Assembly: GCA_008360955.1 (NCBI GenBank)
Contig: LUCM01004946.1
Coordinates: forward strand, 1-64,000
From: Fasciolopsis buskii
Lineage: Eukaryota > Platyhelminthes > Trematoda > Plagiorchiida > Fasciolidae
Direction: 5' to 3'
DNA length: 64,000 nt
The notes under the pieces are model-generated. The model saw only the letters and a program-made list of their open reading frames with translations, was not told the origin of the DNA and made no database searches. The translations under genes were made by a program, and so were the position numbers. Shown in pieces: positions 61,304 to 64,000 of the stretch (position 1 is its first letter; every line of letters starts with the position of its first letter).

Positions 61304-64000
61304 GTTGACCATTAAATTTCCACAACTAATTTATCATTATTAAACAAAAGATCTTTGTTTGCACTGTCCAACTGAAAATGTTATCGACTGGCACTAAGGG
61401 TATGAAAATGAGCATTCCAATTGCACAAAGGTCGTTTATGATGTTCTTTATGATGGTATTCCGAAACCGTGAATAACAGTTTGTTTACTTCAATTTTTGC
61501 ATCCCTATTCCAGTTACTAGTGTTGGTTAGGCGAAATTGCTTCTGCTTGTCGAACAGACATACCGTTGTGTATCGATTTGTTGACACGATATCTGGGATG
61601 GCTTAGGTCAGTTTACAGTTGGTGTGCTACACATGTTTGTTATCTCACGCAATGCGAAGGGATGAAAAATCGGTCACAATATCCTGTGCAGCGTGACCTA
61701 ACATGGGGAGAAAAAAATGCATATGTTCCTCAGAAAATCATTCAGGGGATGCATTTACTGCAGCATTACTTAGTTATCAGCGGAAACAAAAACGCTTTTC
61801 AGGGATTGTCTTTGCTTTTCAAAACAGACAAGCCTAAAACCAATTTGAAGTATGACAAGTTTATTTTTTGCATATACGTTAAGCCAAGAAAAGCTGTATT
61901 GATCCCTCATTTCAAATAAAATTCTAATACCCAACCGCAGACAAGCCCACATTATTTATTAGATAATTTTGCATCCAAACAGTTGGTTTGTCTCGGCATA
62001 CAAAATTGAGCATAAATACATTCATAAAAATGCTGTCTTATACATTGGATTAAAGAATCTCGGTTGTTAAATGGTTAGCAAAACGACATCCCAAACCGAT
62101 GGTGCCAGCATCAACTCTTCTTAAGGCTGATCACAATTTTACTTGATAGTCTGCGATTGTTTCCGACATCATTGCTGATAGCAACGGATTTTGCGAATCA
62201 TTTTCCAACCACTGGATTCTTTATTCTTAGGGGAAAATTTCACACTGACCAATTAAGTTGTTCGTCTCTGTTTGACTGAAATGAAAAAACCCCAAGACCT
62301 CCACCCGATCATAATCAGTAAATAAATTTACCCTGTTTCACAAGACACCATGGACCGTATGAAAAATATCTAATCGGGAATGAAAAACTTTAACAGCTTT
62401 CCCCCGATACCAGATACAGCCGCATGCAAGATTATTCTGCATTCCATGAATAAAGGTCTGTTGCCGACCTCTTAAGTGTGTAGGTCGAACTATGAGGCAA
62501 CTATCCAAACGTAGTGAAAGTCACCCATTAATTTGGCTTTAATTTAAAAAATAAGGGGGCGAAACAACTCCACTTCTCTACAATCTTTAAAAGCCTGACC
62601 ACAAGTTTGATTCTCTAATAAATCTATCCAGTTATGCTTGGTCAATTTATTGTGAAGCAGTAATCGTCGACAGCTGAAGCGATAGCTATCCTCTTGAAAC
62701 GTTCTGAAGGTTCCTCAAAAAAGAATGTCGGTAAAAAAGCACTAACAAAAGACAACCAATTCAGCTTCAAGCGAATCAGATCCGTGACTGTCACAAGTTA
62801 TTCCACTCCGTTAACTTCTGCTCGCCTGTTTACCGACTGATTGGTTGAACGTTTCACTAACCCACTGACAATCTGAATAGTCGCCTAAGGGAATTTTATG
62901 TTGCTGCGCTACAGAAATGTTTAAGGTAGTATGAAAATGAAATTGTTGAGAGGATATTGGTTTTCATATGACTTTCGGATTCCGTTCTGTGTCCACTTGA
63001 CTGCACCGTACCAGTCATCATGATGAGAAATGACTCATATATACAACAAATTAGAAATCGCAATAAAAAGATGCAAGTAGAGAATATATATATATGAATA
63101 TGCGAATTCGCAACTTCTGAGAGCGAGGCAATCAATAATCCACAAGTAATTCGGTCGTGAATTAGCGCAATTGAACAGGTTCACTACGAAAATTATTTGT
63201 TTGACAACCATACGCAAAAACGATTGCCGGTTCAAAATTTTAACTCAGATAAGCGGTCATGCTGATGTAAACCAGTGTGCTGATATGTTCGACCCACAAA
63301 ACACCAATTATGGTAAATTGTAACCCAGCAGCACAAGTTTTGCCAAGAAAAAGTAAAACCACGTTAATCAGGGAGCAACCGGTATTTATGTAACACAACA
63401 ATATATATAAATTTGGTTGTGAAAAGCATAACCATATATTTGCTAGTACTTTATAGATTCACATTTCATCTAAAGTTTGCGATTTCTGGCTAACGCACTA
63501 ACTCAATGTTCCCCAGTTTCCTTGTGTCACGCTATAACTACTTTTGCTGCTGTTAATTGATCATTCTGTGATTATCAGATGTAAATTAATGACCACTACG
63601 ATTTATCCCAATTTTCAATTCTTTACCCTAGATTAATCTAAACAATTCTGGAGGAAACGAAGTCTCCCTGTGGAAAGCCTTTTTATTCTGTTATTTCTTC
63701 TTTTTTTGAACATTCCCCGACAGTTTTTGTTTGTCTACTCTATTTACCGTTTGGATTGGAACGGATCATGCTTCGATTCCCTGTCAAAATGTTTCGGCAA
63801 GCTTTCTCGCAATGTTCCTTATAATTCAGTCCGGCTGTTTCGTCAAAATATTCGTTAACATGAAAAACGAGTAAATCTGAGCCTTGATCATAGTTCGGCT
63901 GGTACAAATATTTCTGTGTAAGCAATTAAGACAGTTAAAAAATTGTTTTCCCATAGTCTGAACAATTTACGTGTCTTTGTCAATTAGACTAATGACAATT

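Larger units (their letters stand above)
51476..64000 (-). repeat. Right arm of the giant inverted repeat (palindrome)
   Basis: Reverse complement of 33841-46365, with five mismatches and no gaps (partner positions 57002, 52186, 51839, 51710 and 51484). It reaches the last base of the window without loss of identity, so the repeat continues beyond. All open frames in this half mirror those of the left arm. Only two of them differ: at 52128-52388 (Thr for Ile at one site) and at 51437-51700, which runs past the arm edge. Confidence 0.97.

Noticed and set aside
33916..63925. Dozens of open frames repeated identically on both strands, which at first look like conserved duplicated genes
   Set aside because: They are identical because the DNA is an inverted repeat. 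Noncoding rows are just as identical, so frame conservation carries no information about coding.

Overview
The window reads as AT-rich, gene-poor metazoan nuclear DNA. Supported coding sequence is split by introns with GT..AG borders, there are no long bacterial-style genes, and recognisable repeats are decayed retroelements: Penelope-like (PLE), RTE-like and CR1/jockey-like LINEs. This mixture would fit a parasitic flatworm such as a trematode, but nothing here proves the species.

The dominant structure is a very large, nearly perfect inverted repeat. Positions 33841-46365 (left arm) are the reverse complement of 51476-64000 (right arm), with partner coordinates always summing to 97841. I compared all 209 sixty-base rows by eye. 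I found five substitutions and no insertion or deletion over 12,525 bp (about 99.96% identity). The arms enclose a single-copy spacer of 5,110 bp (46366-51475). The repeat runs off the right end of the window, so its outer limits are unknown and it may include much of 1-33840 too. Every open frame in the left arm therefore recurs mirrored in the right arm.

Left flank, 1-33840. A (TG)n tract opens the window. On the minus strand at 5.1-0.5 kb are three or four phase-compatible exons of a PDZ-domain gene: the PDZ domain over two exons, then a proline-rich exon, then perhaps a terminal exon with a ZM-like motif. This suggests, without proving, an ALP/Enigma/Zasp-type scaffold protein. A possible secreted or ectodomain glycoprotein sequence, perhaps a pseudogene, lies at 24.6-25.3 kb on the plus strand. 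A broken PLE lies at 25.85-26.4 kb on the minus strand. The rest holds nothing I can defend.

Arms. Each arm carries a decayed PLE (reverse transcriptase plus GIY-YIG-type endonuclease), an (AAT)n microsatellite, an RTE-like RT C-terminus, part of a CR1/jockey-like RT at the inner edge, and one weak candidate Cys-rich exon. The CR1-like RT continues smoothly from the right arm into the spacer. In the left arm it stops dead at 46365. The simplest reading is that the right arm plus spacer is the original locus and the left arm is the derived copy.

The inverted repeat may be a genuine recent palindrome or inverted duplication (possibly kept uniform by gene conversion), or an assembly or fold-back artefact. 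The sequence alone cannot decide, and spanning long reads would.
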